Positions 1 through 6,004 of a stretch of 7,595 nt of DNA are shown in pieces; the stretch's first letter is position 1, and every line of letters starts with the position of its first letter. Source of the stretch: CAZTLI01 sp964614375 (lineage in GTDB: Bacteria > Chloroflexota > Anaerolineae > Aggregatilineales > Phototrophicaceae); assembly GCA_964614375.1 (NCBI GenBank), contig CAZTLI010000265.1:1-7595 (forward strand). Direction: 5' to 3'. The translations under genes and the position numbers were made by a program. The notes below the pieces were generated by a model, which worked only from the letters and a program-made list of their open reading frames with translations, did no database searches and was not told where the DNA came from.

Positions 1-942
1 ATTTTGCATGACGATGCTGGCTTCGATTTCGCTGCCTTCGATGACGACATTATCACCCAATGCTGTATAGGGGCCGACGTAGCTATTCTTGACAATAGTA
101 TTTTTACCAATGAGCACCGGCCCACGCACCACACTGTCGATAATCTGGCTGCCCTCGCCAATGACCACACGATGCGACACCTGTGATGCGCCCACAATCT
201 GGTCACTATTCTCTGGTGGTGGGGTATAGGGCATTTCTTCCATCACAAGCTGGTTCGCCAGCACAATTGCGTCCGGCTTGCCTGCGTCGATCCACCAGCC
301 GTTCAGAATATAAGGCGTGACGTTGCGCTCTGCCTTGACGAGTTCTTGAATCGCGTCGGTAATTTCCAGTTCGCCACGTCCAGAAGGTTTAATTTGTGAG
401 ATGGCGTCAAAGATGGATTTGCGAAACAGATATACACCTGCCACTGCGAGATTGCTCGGTGGATCGGGCGGTTTTTCCACCAATCGCACAATTTTGCCAT
501 CTTGCACATCCGCCACACCAAAGCGCGTTGGGTCGGGCACTTCGCCCAAAACGATACTGGCTTCCGAATTTGATGCCGCAAAACCGCGCAAGAGGTCAGT
601 CATTTTGTCCTGAAAGATATTATCGCCTAGAAAAACCGCAAATGGTTCATCCCCGACAAAATCACGCCCAAGATTGACCGCATGAGCCAGTCCAAGCTGT
701 TCCACCTGCACAATATATTCAATGTTCACGCCCAGCCCCTCGCCATCGCCTAGCTGATTCACAATCGGCGAATCGAGGCCATTGACGACAATCGCAACTT
801 CAGTTAGACCTGCGCCTTTTAATACATCAATCGCATAGGCAATCAGTGATTTATTCGCCACAGGCACCAGCGGCTTGGGCATGGTTAACGTCACAGGACG
901 CAAACGAGTCCCCTGTCCGGCAGCCAGAATAACAGCTTTCAT
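1..942 (-). CDS. Glucose-1-phosphate thymidylyltransferase-like nucleotidyltransferase, long form (3' end cut by window edge)
   Basis: The reading frame is open for 314 codons from ATG at 942-940 to the window edge without a stop, so the C-terminus is missing. The N-terminal Rossmann-like nucleotidyltransferase domain is complete. It shows the phosphate-binding loop GQGTRLRP (9-16), then PKPLVPV (22-28), QLGLAHAV (82-89), the metal-binding LGDN (105-108), EKP (156-158), GELEITD (190-196) and WWIDAGKP (216-223). From about residue 255 a left-handed beta-helix begins, with hexapeptide repeats such as VIGEGS and LIGKNT. A two-domain protein of this kind matches the long RmlA-type family, usually about 355 residues, so about 40 are lacking here. 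The family joins a sugar-1-phosphate to a nucleoside triphosphate, typically giving dTDP-glucose for rhamnose and other deoxysugars in the cytosol. UTP as substrate cannot be excluded. GGAG lies 8 nt before the start (CGTGGAGATTTGAATATG). The glycolipid glycosyltransferase gene lies 128 bp upstream on the same strand. No rmlB, rmlC or rmlD is in view. Confidence 0.93.
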   Translation of the reverse strand, partial: MKAVILAAGQGTRLRPVTLTMPKPLVPVANKSLIAYAIDVLKGAGLTEVAIVVNGLDSPIVNQLGDGEGLGVNIEYIVQVEQLGLAHAVNLGRDFVGDEPFAVFLGDNIFQDKMTDLLRGFAASNSEASIVLGEVPDPTRFGVADVQDGKIVRLVEKPPDPPSNLAVAGVYLFRKSIFDAISQIKPSGRGELEITDAIQELVKAERNVTPYILNGWWIDAGKPDAIVLANQLVMEEMPYTPPPENSDQIVGASQVSHRVVIGEGSQIIDSVVRGPVLIGKNTIVKNSYVGPYTALGDNVVIEGSEIEASIVMQN

Positions 943-1003
943 ATTCAAATCTCCACGTTGTGTGCTAGTTCGGTTCTTCCCCTGAAAGATGAGAAGTAAT
1001 TTG

Positions 1004-1032
1004 ATAGTACAGAATTATCGACTGAGGAGCAA
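1004..1032 (-). promoter_or_regulatory. Possible sigma70-type promoter of the nucleotidyltransferase gene
   Basis: In the 128-bp gap between the two minus-strand genes, the minus strand reads TTGCTC (1032-1027), a 17-nt spacer, then TACTAT (1009-1004). Transcription would begin near 997 and give a leader of about 55 nt. The match is modest (3/6 and 4/6), but the spacing is ideal and the gap is long for an operon, so separate transcription of the downstream gene is plausible. No strong terminator separates the two genes, so readthrough is also possible. Confidence 0.3.
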
Positions 1033-1070
1033 CCCACCAGATTGGGCATAAACAACAGTCCGGTGACGGA

Positions 1071-2273
1071 TTAGGGACGATGAACCTGCCGTTCCACCCG
1101 AATGGGCGGCATTTGGGCATAGTCCCAGACGGCATCGGCGATCCGCCACACCGCATCGGGACGGGCGACACGCAGCGCATTTTCTGAGCGGCGTTTGGTC
1201 GCGTTTTCATCCCCTAGCCACGCCTCAAGCGCGTTGGCAACTTTGCGTGGACTGGGCGCATACACACCCAGATCGTTAGCAACCACAAAATCGACATTGC
1301 CCGTTTCCTGCCCCGGAATCGCATCATAGAGGATCATCGGCAGTCCAGCGATGCAAGCCTCCGTAATCGTCGCTGGCCCCGCTTTGGTCACGAGGATGTC
1401 CGCCCCTGCCATCAGCACCGGCATGTTGGTCACAAATGGATAGATATGAGTGGGCTGATGCCACGATTTGGCTTCCAAACGTACTTTGAGGTCTTCATTA
1501 CGTCCCGCGACAATCGCTAGCTGACAATGCAGCGCCTTTTTGTTGATGGCGCGCGCCGTCCGATAGAGTGGCCCCATACCCTCGCCGCCACCAATAATCA
1601 AAATGGTCGGTCGGTCTGACTGCCAACCGAGTGTCTGCCGCGCTGTTGATTTGTCTACAAGCTGCTTTGTGAAATTTGGGTGTACGGGCAGTCCGGTGAT
1701 TTGGAGCTGGTCAGGTCGCAGGCCGCTCTCCAGCCCTTTATCATAAGCGGCCTGTGTGGGGACAAAGCACATTTCCGTATGTTTGTCATACCAGAAATGA
1801 TGTGTCGAAACCAAATCGGTCACGACGGTGATAAATGGCGGGCGCTGCGGCAGCGATAGATAGGCACGCATCGACGGTTGGGTCAACACCGAATGGACAC
1901 TCACGACCACATCTGCCGGATATTCACGCACCATCCGCTTGAGGCGTTGGCTGTTGGTCAAATAAAGCCAGCGCGATAAACCCCGCGCGCGGATTTTGCC
2001 GTTGGACTGATTATAGGACACGCCCCACGTCCATTTGCCGTGTTTGATAATCCAGGGATAGAACTCCGGCATGGTATTCATGGGGAAACGCATCTTGCGA
2101 TACACATCCACCAGCGAATCATCAACCAGTACCGCGTCACCGTGTTTCATCACCAGCGCATCACGAATCGCCTCGGCTGCGGCACGATGACCGCCCCCCG
2201 TATCCGACATCAGAAACAGTATGCGTTTGGGCAATGTGCGTTTGCCTCCATTTGATGAGACGTCACTCTGCAT
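1071..2273 (-). CDS. MGDG synthase-like / processive diacylglycerol glycosyltransferase (GT28-type, GT-B fold)
   Basis: This 400-residue protein has the layout of monogalactosyldiacylglycerol synthases and bacterial processive diacylglycerol glucosyltransferases. The N-terminal acceptor domain opens with the hallmark ILFLMSDTGGGHRAAAEA (18-35), followed by VVTDLVSTHHFWYD (150-163) and GLPVHPNF (194-201). The C-terminal donor domain has IIGGGEGMGP (226-235), the UDP-sugar-binding stretch TKAGPATITEA (296-306) and PGQETGN (320-326). Known members move glucose or galactose from UDP-sugar to diacylglycerol on the inner face of the membrane, peripherally and without membrane spans; none is seen here. 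Sugar and acceptor cannot be read from sequence. The annotated start gives a 16-residue polar leader before the first beta strand. The Shine-Dalgarno sequence is weak (TTAAGATAG directly before ATG). The gene is divergent from the site-2 protease gene and upstream of the nucleotidyltransferase gene, which suggests envelope glycolipid or glycan synthesis. Confidence 0.9.
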   Translation of the reverse strand: MQSDVSSNGGKRTLPKRILFLMSDTGGGHRAAAEAIRDALVMKHGDAVLVDDSLVDVYRKMRFPMNTMPEFYPWIIKHGKWTWGVSYNQSNGKIRARGLSRWLYLTNSQRLKRMVREYPADVVVSVHSVLTQPSMRAYLSLPQRPPFITVVTDLVSTHHFWYDKHTEMCFVPTQAAYDKGLESGLRPDQLQITGLPVHPNFTKQLVDKSTARQTLGWQSDRPTILIIGGGEGMGPLYRTARAINKKALHCQLAIVAGRNEDLKVRLEAKSWHQPTHIYPFVTNMPVLMAGADILVTKAGPATITEACIAGLPMILYDAIPGQETGNVDFVVANDLGVYAPSPRKVANALEAWLGDENATKRRSENALRVARPDAVWRIADAVWDYAQMPPIRVERQVHRP

Positions 2274-2319
2274 CTATCTTAACACATCACACCCAACCGA
2301 ACGCCATCAAAAGGCGCTA

Positions 2320-2347
2320 TTTGTATGGGCATGGGCTGTGCTATACT
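2320..2347 (+). promoter_or_regulatory. Extended -10 promoter of the site-2 protease/HD pair
   Basis: TGCTATACT (2339-2347) is a near-consensus extended -10 element: TG, one base, then TATACT with 5/6 match. Upstream, TTTGTA (2320-2325) gives a weak -35 with a 16-nt spacer. Transcription would start near 2354 and leave a leader of about 36 nt before the GTG at 2390. The assignment rests on motif and position only. Confidence 0.45.
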
Positions 2348-2360
2348 GTCGATTAGACAG
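2346..2360. repeat. Small inverted repeat over the predicted transcription start (possible operator or leader hairpin)
   Basis: CTGTC (2346-2350) and GACAG (2356-2360) are perfect inverted arms around a 5-nt loop (GATTA). The repeat overlaps the end of the -10 element and the expected transcription start. That is where a repressor could act, or where a small hairpin would form at the 5' end of the transcript. Five-base arms arise by chance often, so this is weak. Confidence 0.25.
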
Positions 2361-2389
2361 ACCGTGTAGAGGTAGTTTGGAGATAGACC

Positions 2390-3037
2390 GTGCTACTCTT
2401 TGGCAGACTTGACCCCGAATTTTTGATCGCCGTGCTCATCGCGCTGGGCGTTGGCATGACCATCCATGAATTTGCCCACAATTATGTCGGGCATTTGATG
2501 GGCGACCCCGTTCCAGCGCGCGAGGGCCGTTTAACGCTCAACCCAATGGTACATATCAATCCCATTGGCTGGATCATGTTCGCGCTGATTGGTTTCGGCA
2601 TTCTGGGCAGCGCACCGATTTCGCCCCATCGGATGCGAAATCCACGTTGGGGTTATCTGGCGGCAGTGGCGGCAGGCCCCTTGTCTAATTTGCTGGTTGC
2701 GATTGTGGTCGGTATCTTTGTTCGCATTCTCAGTATACAGACCCTCGCAAGTATGCCGAGCCTATTCTCCACGATTCTGATCCAGATGGTATTCTTCAAT
2801 GTACTCTTGTTCACATTCAATTTGATGCCGCTTTTCCCGCTGGACGGTTGGTACATTGTCTTGAGTTTGCTGCCACCCGATATGGCCTATACATGGCAGC
2901 GTCACCAGCAGACGACTCAGTATATTTTCTTCGGGCTGCTATTCATCAGTCTGGCGCGTATTCCGGGCTTGGATCCCTTCAGCATGATAATCGGGCAACC
3001 CACGGTCTCAATCACGTCATTTCTGCTTGGGTTATAA
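2390..3037 (+). CDS. Minimal site-2 protease family (M50) membrane metalloprotease
   Basis: The product is a 215-residue polytopic protein with the two zinc-site motifs of M50 intramembrane proteases. HEFAH (26-30, the HExxH helix) lies in the first membrane segment, and N144-L-M-P147-L-F-P150-L-D152-G supplies the third metal ligand, Asp152. The conserved WGYLAAVAAGPLSNL (87-101) lies between them. About six hydrophobic segments are visible, near 10-30, 55-75, 88-112, 122-150, 172-190 and 195-213. There is no PDZ or CBS domain, so it belongs to the small core-only branch. The family cuts membrane-anchored substrates, such as anti-sigma factors, within the bilayer; the substrate here is unknown. 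The start is GTG, chosen because GGAG (2379-2382) sits 7 nt upstream and the next in-frame ATG (M23) would cut into the helix just before HEFAH. The HD-domain gene follows after 9 nt, so the two are probably co-transcribed. Confidence 0.92.
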   Translation: MLLFGRLDPEFLIAVLIALGVGMTIHEFAHNYVGHLMGDPVPAREGRLTLNPMVHINPIGWIMFALIGFGILGSAPISPHRMRNPRWGYLAAVAAGPLSNLLVAIVVGIFVRILSIQTLASMPSLFSTILIQMVFFNVLLFTFNLMPLFPLDGWYIVLSLLPPDMAYTWQRHQQTTQYIFFGLLFISLARIPGLDPFSMIIGQPTVSITSFLLGL

Positions 3038-3046
3038 CAGGGCGGG

Positions 3047-3571
3047 ATGGAAGCGGTCTATCGCATCAAACAGGCGCTGCGGGGATTGTTCGCGTTTGTT
3101 CAGGTAGTGGATGAGGCGACACCCGCGCGCTATTTGTCCCCAGCAGAGTTAACCCTCTTCCGGCAGATGCGTCATAGCGAACAACTGCACGCGCTGCACG
3201 TCCTGCGCGATGTGCTGGCACAGGAATCAGAAACCCCGGCTGAATTAGCCGTCGCCGCGCTGCTGCATGATGTCGGGAAATCGCGTTATACACTGCGTAT
3301 CTGGCAGAAAACAATTGCCGTCGCTGTGGAGAAACTCGCGCCATCGTTATACAAACATTGGAGCGATGGCGAGTCCGTCACACTTTGGACACGTCCCTTT
3401 GTCGTCAAAGCCCATCATCCGGCATGGAGCGCGGAGATGCTCAGGCAGGCCGGGTCGGTGGAAAGCGCGCGCTGGCTGGTCGCCCATCATCAAGATGACA
3501 TCACACACTGGGTTAATCATCCCAAATACGCGCTCCTCCGCCGTTTGCAACAGGCGGATGATGCCAATTAG
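3047..3571 (+). CDS. HD-domain protein, putative metal-dependent phosphohydrolase
   Basis: The 174-residue product is a soluble, mostly helical protein with a full set of HD-superfamily ligands in order: His48 or His51 (SEQLHALHVL), the His74-Asp75 doublet in LLHDVGK (72-78), His123/124 (KAHHPAW), His147/148 (VAHHQDD) and Asp171/172 near the C-terminus. This five-ligand pattern suggests a possible dinuclear metal site, as in HD phosphohydrolases acting on nucleotides or cyclic dinucleotides. The actual substrate cannot be told. It is shorter than RelA/SpoT or HD-GYP enzymes and has no partner domain. The start ATG is 9 nt after the protease stop. The only purine-rich tract (GGGCGGG) directly abuts the ATG, so translation may depend on coupling to the upstream gene. 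A link between intramembrane proteolysis and a signalling nucleotide is suggested only by this neighbourhood. Confidence 0.85.
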   Translation: MEAVYRIKQALRGLFAFVQVVDEATPARYLSPAELTLFRQMRHSEQLHALHVLRDVLAQESETPAELAVAALLHDVGKSRYTLRIWQKTIAVAVEKLAPSLYKHWSDGESVTLWTRPFVVKAHHPAWSAEMLRQAGSVESARWLVAHHQDDITHWVNHPKYALLRRLQQADDAN

Positions 3572-3678
3572 CTCGCGTTTTCATCCGATCCACAGCACAA
3601 CATGATACAGGGTTAAGTTCTAGCTTGGCTTTTGCTTAAAATCGCGGCGAATCATACCCCGTGTCTGCCTGGAACAGG

Positions 3679-3708
3679 TTACAATGGAGCTATATTGAGA
3701 TATATTGA
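3679..3708 (+). promoter_or_regulatory. Possible promoter with tandem TATATTGA repeats upstream of the TyrA-like gene
   Basis: The 157-bp gap 3572-3728 ends in an AT-rich patch. TTACAA (3679-3684), a 16-nt spacer and TATATT (3701-3706, 5/6 to TATAAT) form a candidate promoter, with a start near 3713. TATATTGA occurs twice, at 3691-3698 and 3701-3708, exactly 10 bp apart (one helical turn). That could be a two-site operator or alternative -10 elements. Nothing else is recognisable in the gap: no clear terminator and no small gene. Confidence 0.3.
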
Positions 3709-3728
3709 CCGGATAATGGGATAAAGCG

Positions 3729-4604
3729 ATGGCAGATATTCAAATTGCAATCTTAGGTTTAGGACGACTTGGGGCATCTATTGGGCTGGCACTCAAACGC
3801 TACAACCAATCGGGCGGGCAACATACGTTTCACATCGTCGGTTATGACCGTTCGGCTAGCACGCTTAAGATGGCGCAAGAAATCGACGCCGTGCATGAAA
3901 TCGAAAAGCGTCCGTTTAATGCCGTTCGCAATCGGGATATTGTCGTGATTGCGACACCCTTCACCGAAGTCAAAGACATCTATCAACTCATCAGTCAGGA
4001 TGTGCGCGATGGGGTGGTCATCCTCGACACGTCGCTGCTCAAGCAGCCTTCGCACGCGTGGGCGAAAAACTTTCTGAGCGACAACGCCCACGTCATCGGA
4101 ATCGTGCCCATTGTCAATCCGAAGTATCTGTTTGATGGCGTTGATGAAACGGCGCGCGCGACAGAAGACCTGTTTGACAATGGTTCGATGCTGTTGATGC
4201 CGGGTGTACGCAGTGTCAAAGAGGCCATTGAACTAGCGACCAATTTCGCCACGTTGTTGGGTGCAGCGCCGAATTTTTATGATGCCGCAGAATATGACGC
4301 CCTCATCTCGGCGACGGAAGTGCTGCCCGATGTGCTTGGTGTGGCTTACTTTTACATGATGACCAAAAATCGCGGTTGGGGGGATGTGCAACGCTTGACT
4401 AACGCGACCTTTGCGATGGCGACCCATCAGTTATATGATACGCATCCCGATGACATCCGCGACAGCTGGTTGAGCACGCGCGAAAATCTGGCGCGTTATC
4501 TTGATGACTATATCCACACGCTGCAAGAATTTCGGGCGACACTGGCGCGTGAAGACAAAGCAGCCCTCGAAGCGGCGGTGATTGGCGCGGCGGAGGATTA
4601 CTAA
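3729..4604 (+). CDS. Prephenate dehydrogenase-like (TyrA-fold) NAD-binding protein, catalytic histidines absent
   Basis: The 291-residue product begins with a Rossmann fold: IAILGLGRLGASIG (6-19), the GxGxxG-type loop, and VGYD (37-40), whose Asp40 favours NAD. VVIATPFTEV (72-81) and VILDTSLLKQ (97-106) match the strand and D-x-(S)-x-K region of TyrA proteins. The C-terminal half is helical, as in the TyrA dimerisation domain. Two hallmarks of working prephenate dehydrogenases are changed. The usual G-x-H-P-M-x-G segment reads GIVPIVNP (124-131), with Val for the catalytic His, and the usual EHD...SHLPH segment reads EYD...TEVLPD (188-201). It may therefore act on another substrate or have no prephenate activity. 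The RBS is weak (GGGATAAAG before the ATG). The frame continues without interruption for 49 codons after the TAA (see next entry). Family placement is fairly sure; function is not. Confidence 0.82.
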   Translation: MADIQIAILGLGRLGASIGLALKRYNQSGGQHTFHIVGYDRSASTLKMAQEIDAVHEIEKRPFNAVRNRDIVVIATPFTEVKDIYQLISQDVRDGVVILDTSLLKQPSHAWAKNFLSDNAHVIGIVPIVNPKYLFDGVDETARATEDLFDNGSMLLMPGVRSVKEAIELATNFATLLGAAPNFYDAAEYDALISATEVLPDVLGVAYFYMMTKNRGWGDVQRLTNATFAMATHQLYDTHPDDIRDSWLSTRENLARYLDDYIHTLQEFRATLAREDKAALEAAVIGAAEDY

Positions 4605-4754
4605 CGCTGGATTAACCGTCGTCATCATGGCAATTGGGATGGTAAAGCCAACGATACTGTACTGCCATCTGCGTCTGAAACCCTCATGTCCGGTTTCTTA
4701 GGGGGCAGCCTCGCCCGCCGTCTCGCAGGCCGTGGCAAGGATGAAGAGGAGTAG
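4605..4754 (+). other. In-frame 49-codon continuation beyond the TAA of the TyrA-like gene (possible C-terminal tail cut by a nonsense change)
   Basis: Directly after TAA (4602-4604), the same frame stays open for 49 codons to TAG at 4752-4754, stopping 11 bp before the convergent GT87-like gene. The translation reads like a genuine tail: RWINRRHHGNWDGK at first, a middle part with LPSASETLMSGFLGG, then the basic and acidic end ARRLAGRGKDEEE. It has no start codon suitable for a separate gene except an ATG at 4685 with no Shine-Dalgarno, which would give 23 residues. The likeliest explanation is that the ancestral protein was about 341 residues and one base change, or a sequence error, made the TAA. 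Translational readthrough is a less likely alternative, although the base after the stop is C, the leakiest context. A chance open frame of 49 codons is possible. Confidence 0.5.
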
Positions 4755-4765
4755 GCAGCGCCCGG

Positions 4766-6004
4766 TCAGGCTTGCGGTGAAGACGGCTGCGCGCGCAGAT
4801 AAGACAGCGCCCACAGCGTCACCCCGACCAGAATCATCATGCCCAAAAACCCGGAGGACAGCAGGACTCCCGACAGGTGGTTATCCGAAGGCGGTTGTAG
4901 ATAGCCCAGAATCAACATCGGATGCAAGTTAATCAGGAAGATTGATATAGCCAGAGCCATCACCAACCAGAATCGTCTCGTCCCACGTCGAGATGTATCC
5001 AGAATCACGGCAAGAACCAGAACTGTTGACAATATGCCATGTGTGCCGAGTGTCGAACCGGTCAACAACGCAACCAGCAATACCAGACTGTACTCTAAAT
5101 CAAATTGACTCGTCGGCGTCTTTGACAAATGCAACGGGCGAGAGATGATATAAAGCATCCCGCCCAGTAAGATGAGCATCAGCCCATAGCGTGTGACTGT
5201 GTATAACACAGGACTTTCAACGAGCGGGATTATCTGGGGCACATCGCTGAATAAACGTTGGGCAACGCCCACTACCGCGTGATTGGAATGGGCGAGTTGT
5301 GGCTGTCCGTCGGCAAGCAAAGGGGGCAGCACTTGCGTAAAGTAATGGACACTATTGTCTAAGCCAATGCCGATGACTTGAACCAATAAGAGCAGCATCC
5401 CCCAGATGACCGCACTCATAACCACTGTCCACTGGCGTTTCCATAGAAAATAGATAATGAGCAATCCGGGATAAAATTTCACCCACGTCGCCAACGCCAG
5501 CGGCAAACCCACCCACCCATATTTGCCTTCGCGATAGAGTGCCCAGCCCGCAACTGTGAGTGCAAAGAGGACTATCGTCGCCTGCCCCAACAACAACGTC
5601 ATAAATGTCGGCATAAACACAATCGGCATGAGATAGACAAAACGCCTGATACGCTGGGACTGTATGTAACGGTTAAGGAGCACTAACGTCGCTAATAATA
5701 GGCCGACATTTATCGCAAACCAGATGCGTGCAGCCCCGTCAAAATCGCTCATACGAATAATTGGCAGCAGCATTTGCACCCATAATGCTGGCCCCACATA
5801 ACTGCGGCTGGTTAAATCATCATATAACGGCAAACCATCCGCGAGCCGGCTCGCACCGCGAAAATAGTATGAAAAGTCGCCCGCGCCATTAGGGTGCGAA
5901 ATATAGACAAGAAATGTCATGACGATAAATAGCAACCATAATAACGGGATGAAGATGTGCCATTTCCATTGCGTCATGACCCGCCGAATCCGAATATTAG
6001 TCAT
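4766..6004 (-). CDS. GT87-like polyprenol-phosphate-sugar-dependent membrane mannosyltransferase (DUF2029 type)
   Basis: The product is a polytopic protein of about 412 residues and roughly ten membrane segments. After the first hydrophobic helix it has GAGDFSYYFRGASRLADGLPLYDD (split: GAGDF at 40-44, GLPLYDD at 57-63). In GT-C enzymes this is the first extracytoplasmic loop holding the catalytic acid, here Asp43. LLLGQATIVLFAL (137-149) and ATWVKFYPGLL (172-182) are further GT87 signatures. Family members such as mycobacterial PimE transfer mannose from polyprenyl-phosphate-mannose on the outer membrane face; sugar and acceptor here are unknown. I chose ATG at 6004-6002 because GAGG lies 6 nt upstream; an upstream ATG (6016) adds MRLM. 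The chosen start overlaps the DUF6056-like gene's end by 8 nt (ATGACTAA), which implies translational coupling. The gene ends convergently with the TyrA-like gene, with no clear terminator between them. Confidence 0.82.
   Translation of the reverse strand: MTNIRIRRVMTQWKWHIFIPLLWLLFIVMTFLVYISHPNGAGDFSYYFRGASRLADGLPLYDDLTSRSYVGPALWVQMLLPIIRMSDFDGAARIWFAINVGLLLATLVLLNRYIQSQRIRRFVYLMPIVFMPTFMTLLLGQATIVLFALTVAGWALYREGKYGWVGLPLALATWVKFYPGLLIIYFLWKRQWTVVMSAVIWGMLLLLVQVIGIGLDNSVHYFTQVLPPLLADGQPQLAHSNHAVVGVAQRLFSDVPQIIPLVESPVLYTVTRYGLMLILLGGMLYIISRPLHLSKTPTSQFDLEYSLVLLVALLTGSTLGTHGILSTVLVLAVILDTSRRGTRRFWLVMALAISIFLINLHPMLILGYLQPPSDNHLSGVLLSSGFLGMMILVGVTLWALSYLRAQPSSPQA

Noticed and set aside
396..677. 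Plus-strand open frame opposite the nucleotidyltransferase gene
   Set aside because: It lies wholly antisense to a strongly recognisable enzyme domain, has a low-complexity composition and no ribosome-binding site. It is a shadow frame.
1029..1062. Possible terminator hairpin between the two left minus-strand genes
   Set aside because: The best pairing is CCCA with TGGG around six bases, with no following T-run on the minus strand, too weak to call.
3267..3605. 112-codon plus-strand frame overlapping the HD gene
   Set aside because: It is in another frame inside the HD-domain coding region and resembles no protein. The HD frame has all the metal ligands, so that one is real.
4627..4701. Short ATG frame (about 24 codons) in the gap after the TyrA-like gene
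   Set aside because: It is out of frame with the far more protein-like 49-codon continuation, has no Shine-Dalgarno and a cysteine-rich random composition.
4685..4754. Separate 23-residue micro-protein starting at the ATG at 4685
   Set aside because: No ribosome-binding site precedes it, and the coding-like signal extends upstream of this ATG to the TAA. A severed tail of the TyrA-like gene explains it better.
4732..4932. Plus-strand frame opposite the 3' end of the GT87-like gene
   Set aside because: It is antisense to membrane-protein codons and rich in Arg/Pro/Ser, a typical shadow of hydrophobic coding sequence.
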